Source: Eretmocerus hayati (lineage: Eukaryota > Arthropoda > Insecta > Hymenoptera > Aphelinidae). From it: 64,000 nucleotides of DNA. Position numbers and translations under genes: made by a program. Under the pieces are notes generated by a model, which saw only the letters and a program-made list of their open reading frames with translations, did not search any database and was not told the DNA's origin. Location: assembly GCA_029851415.1 (NCBI GenBank), contig CM056742.1:86790748-86854747 (forward strand), given 5' to 3'. Positions 63,888 to 64,000 of this stretch are shown piece after piece; the stretch's first letter is position 1, and each line of letters starts with the position of its first letter.

Positions 63888-64000
63888 GTAGACATATATA
63901 CAATGCCGTCTCTAAACCAGAGTGTAGACATATATACAATGCCGTCTCTAAACCAGAGTGTAGACATATATATAATGCCGTCTCCAAACCAGAGTGTAGA
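63888..64000. repeat. 36-bp tandem repeat running off the window
   Basis: GTAGACATATATACAATGCC followed by GTCTCTAAACCAGAGT repeats at 63888, 63924, 63960 and 63996 with two substitutions in the third copy. It is unrelated in sequence to the 36-bp array in the BEL leader. Confidence 0.95.

Noticed and set aside
1..64000. Host gene with introns hidden in the window
   Set aside because: All domains I recognise belong to transposable elements; I could not find exon-like homology with splice sites. Without searches I cannot exclude small exons in the 8.4-12.7, 35.1-37.9 or 49.4-56.2 kb stretches.

Overview
This window is eukaryotic repeat-rich DNA, most likely from an insect. It carries Ty3/gypsy, BEL/Pao and Ty1/copia LTR retrotransposons, an R1-like non-LTR element and a Penelope-like element. 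The copia primer site matches the internal initiator-Met tRNA site used by Drosophila copia. I found no host protein gene and no structural RNA gene I would stand behind. The species is not identifiable from what I can see; insect is an inference from the element mix.

Layout. 1-8.4 kb: an inverted arrangement of AGCTGA-rich clusters and short inverted arms encloses a 20-bp minisatellite, a 5'-truncated Penelope-like element with inverted arms and a hammerhead-ribozyme-like fold, and a separate 1.65-kb element with 50-bp terminal inverted repeats. 8.4-12.8 kb: no gene. About 12.8-13.1 kb: the 3' part of an orphan LTR plus primer site. 13.97-19.48 kb: complete mag-like gypsy element on the minus strand (gypsy-1), bounded by the duplication CTTCC; its gag-pol frame carries two in-frame stops. 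20.34-35.08 kb: large minus-strand gypsy element (gypsy-2) with ~1-kb LTRs, badly broken gag and pol, and an intact third ORF (coiled coil plus Cys-rich tail) in the env position. Its 5' LTR was invaded inside a (CT)n tract by a 5'-truncated R1-type element (31.3-34.9 kb).

37.9-45.7 kb: plus-strand BEL/Pao element (LTR, tRNA-Gly primer site, leader, gag-pol) whose leader holds a ~2.9-kb array of about 80 copies of a 36-bp unit. The element is cut at 45,712 by the 5' LTR of a third gypsy element (gypsy-3), which keeps LTR, tRNA-Leu primer site and a long intact gag but no visible pol or 3' LTR. 49.4-56.3 kb: no gene, several decayed tandem repeats. 56.28-61.38 kb: a complete, apparently intact, young copia element (407-bp LTRs differing at one noticed base, duplication CTCTT, one uninterrupted 1,354-codon gag-pol frame). 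61.6-63.5 kb: a 354-bp satellite. The window ends in a 36-bp tandem repeat.

The genes here serve the elements themselves: Gag packages RNA, protease cuts the polyprotein, RT/RNase H make DNA, integrase or endonuclease inserts it. Only copia looks complete. Insertion order can be read from nesting: gypsy-2 before the R1 copy; BEL before gypsy-3.
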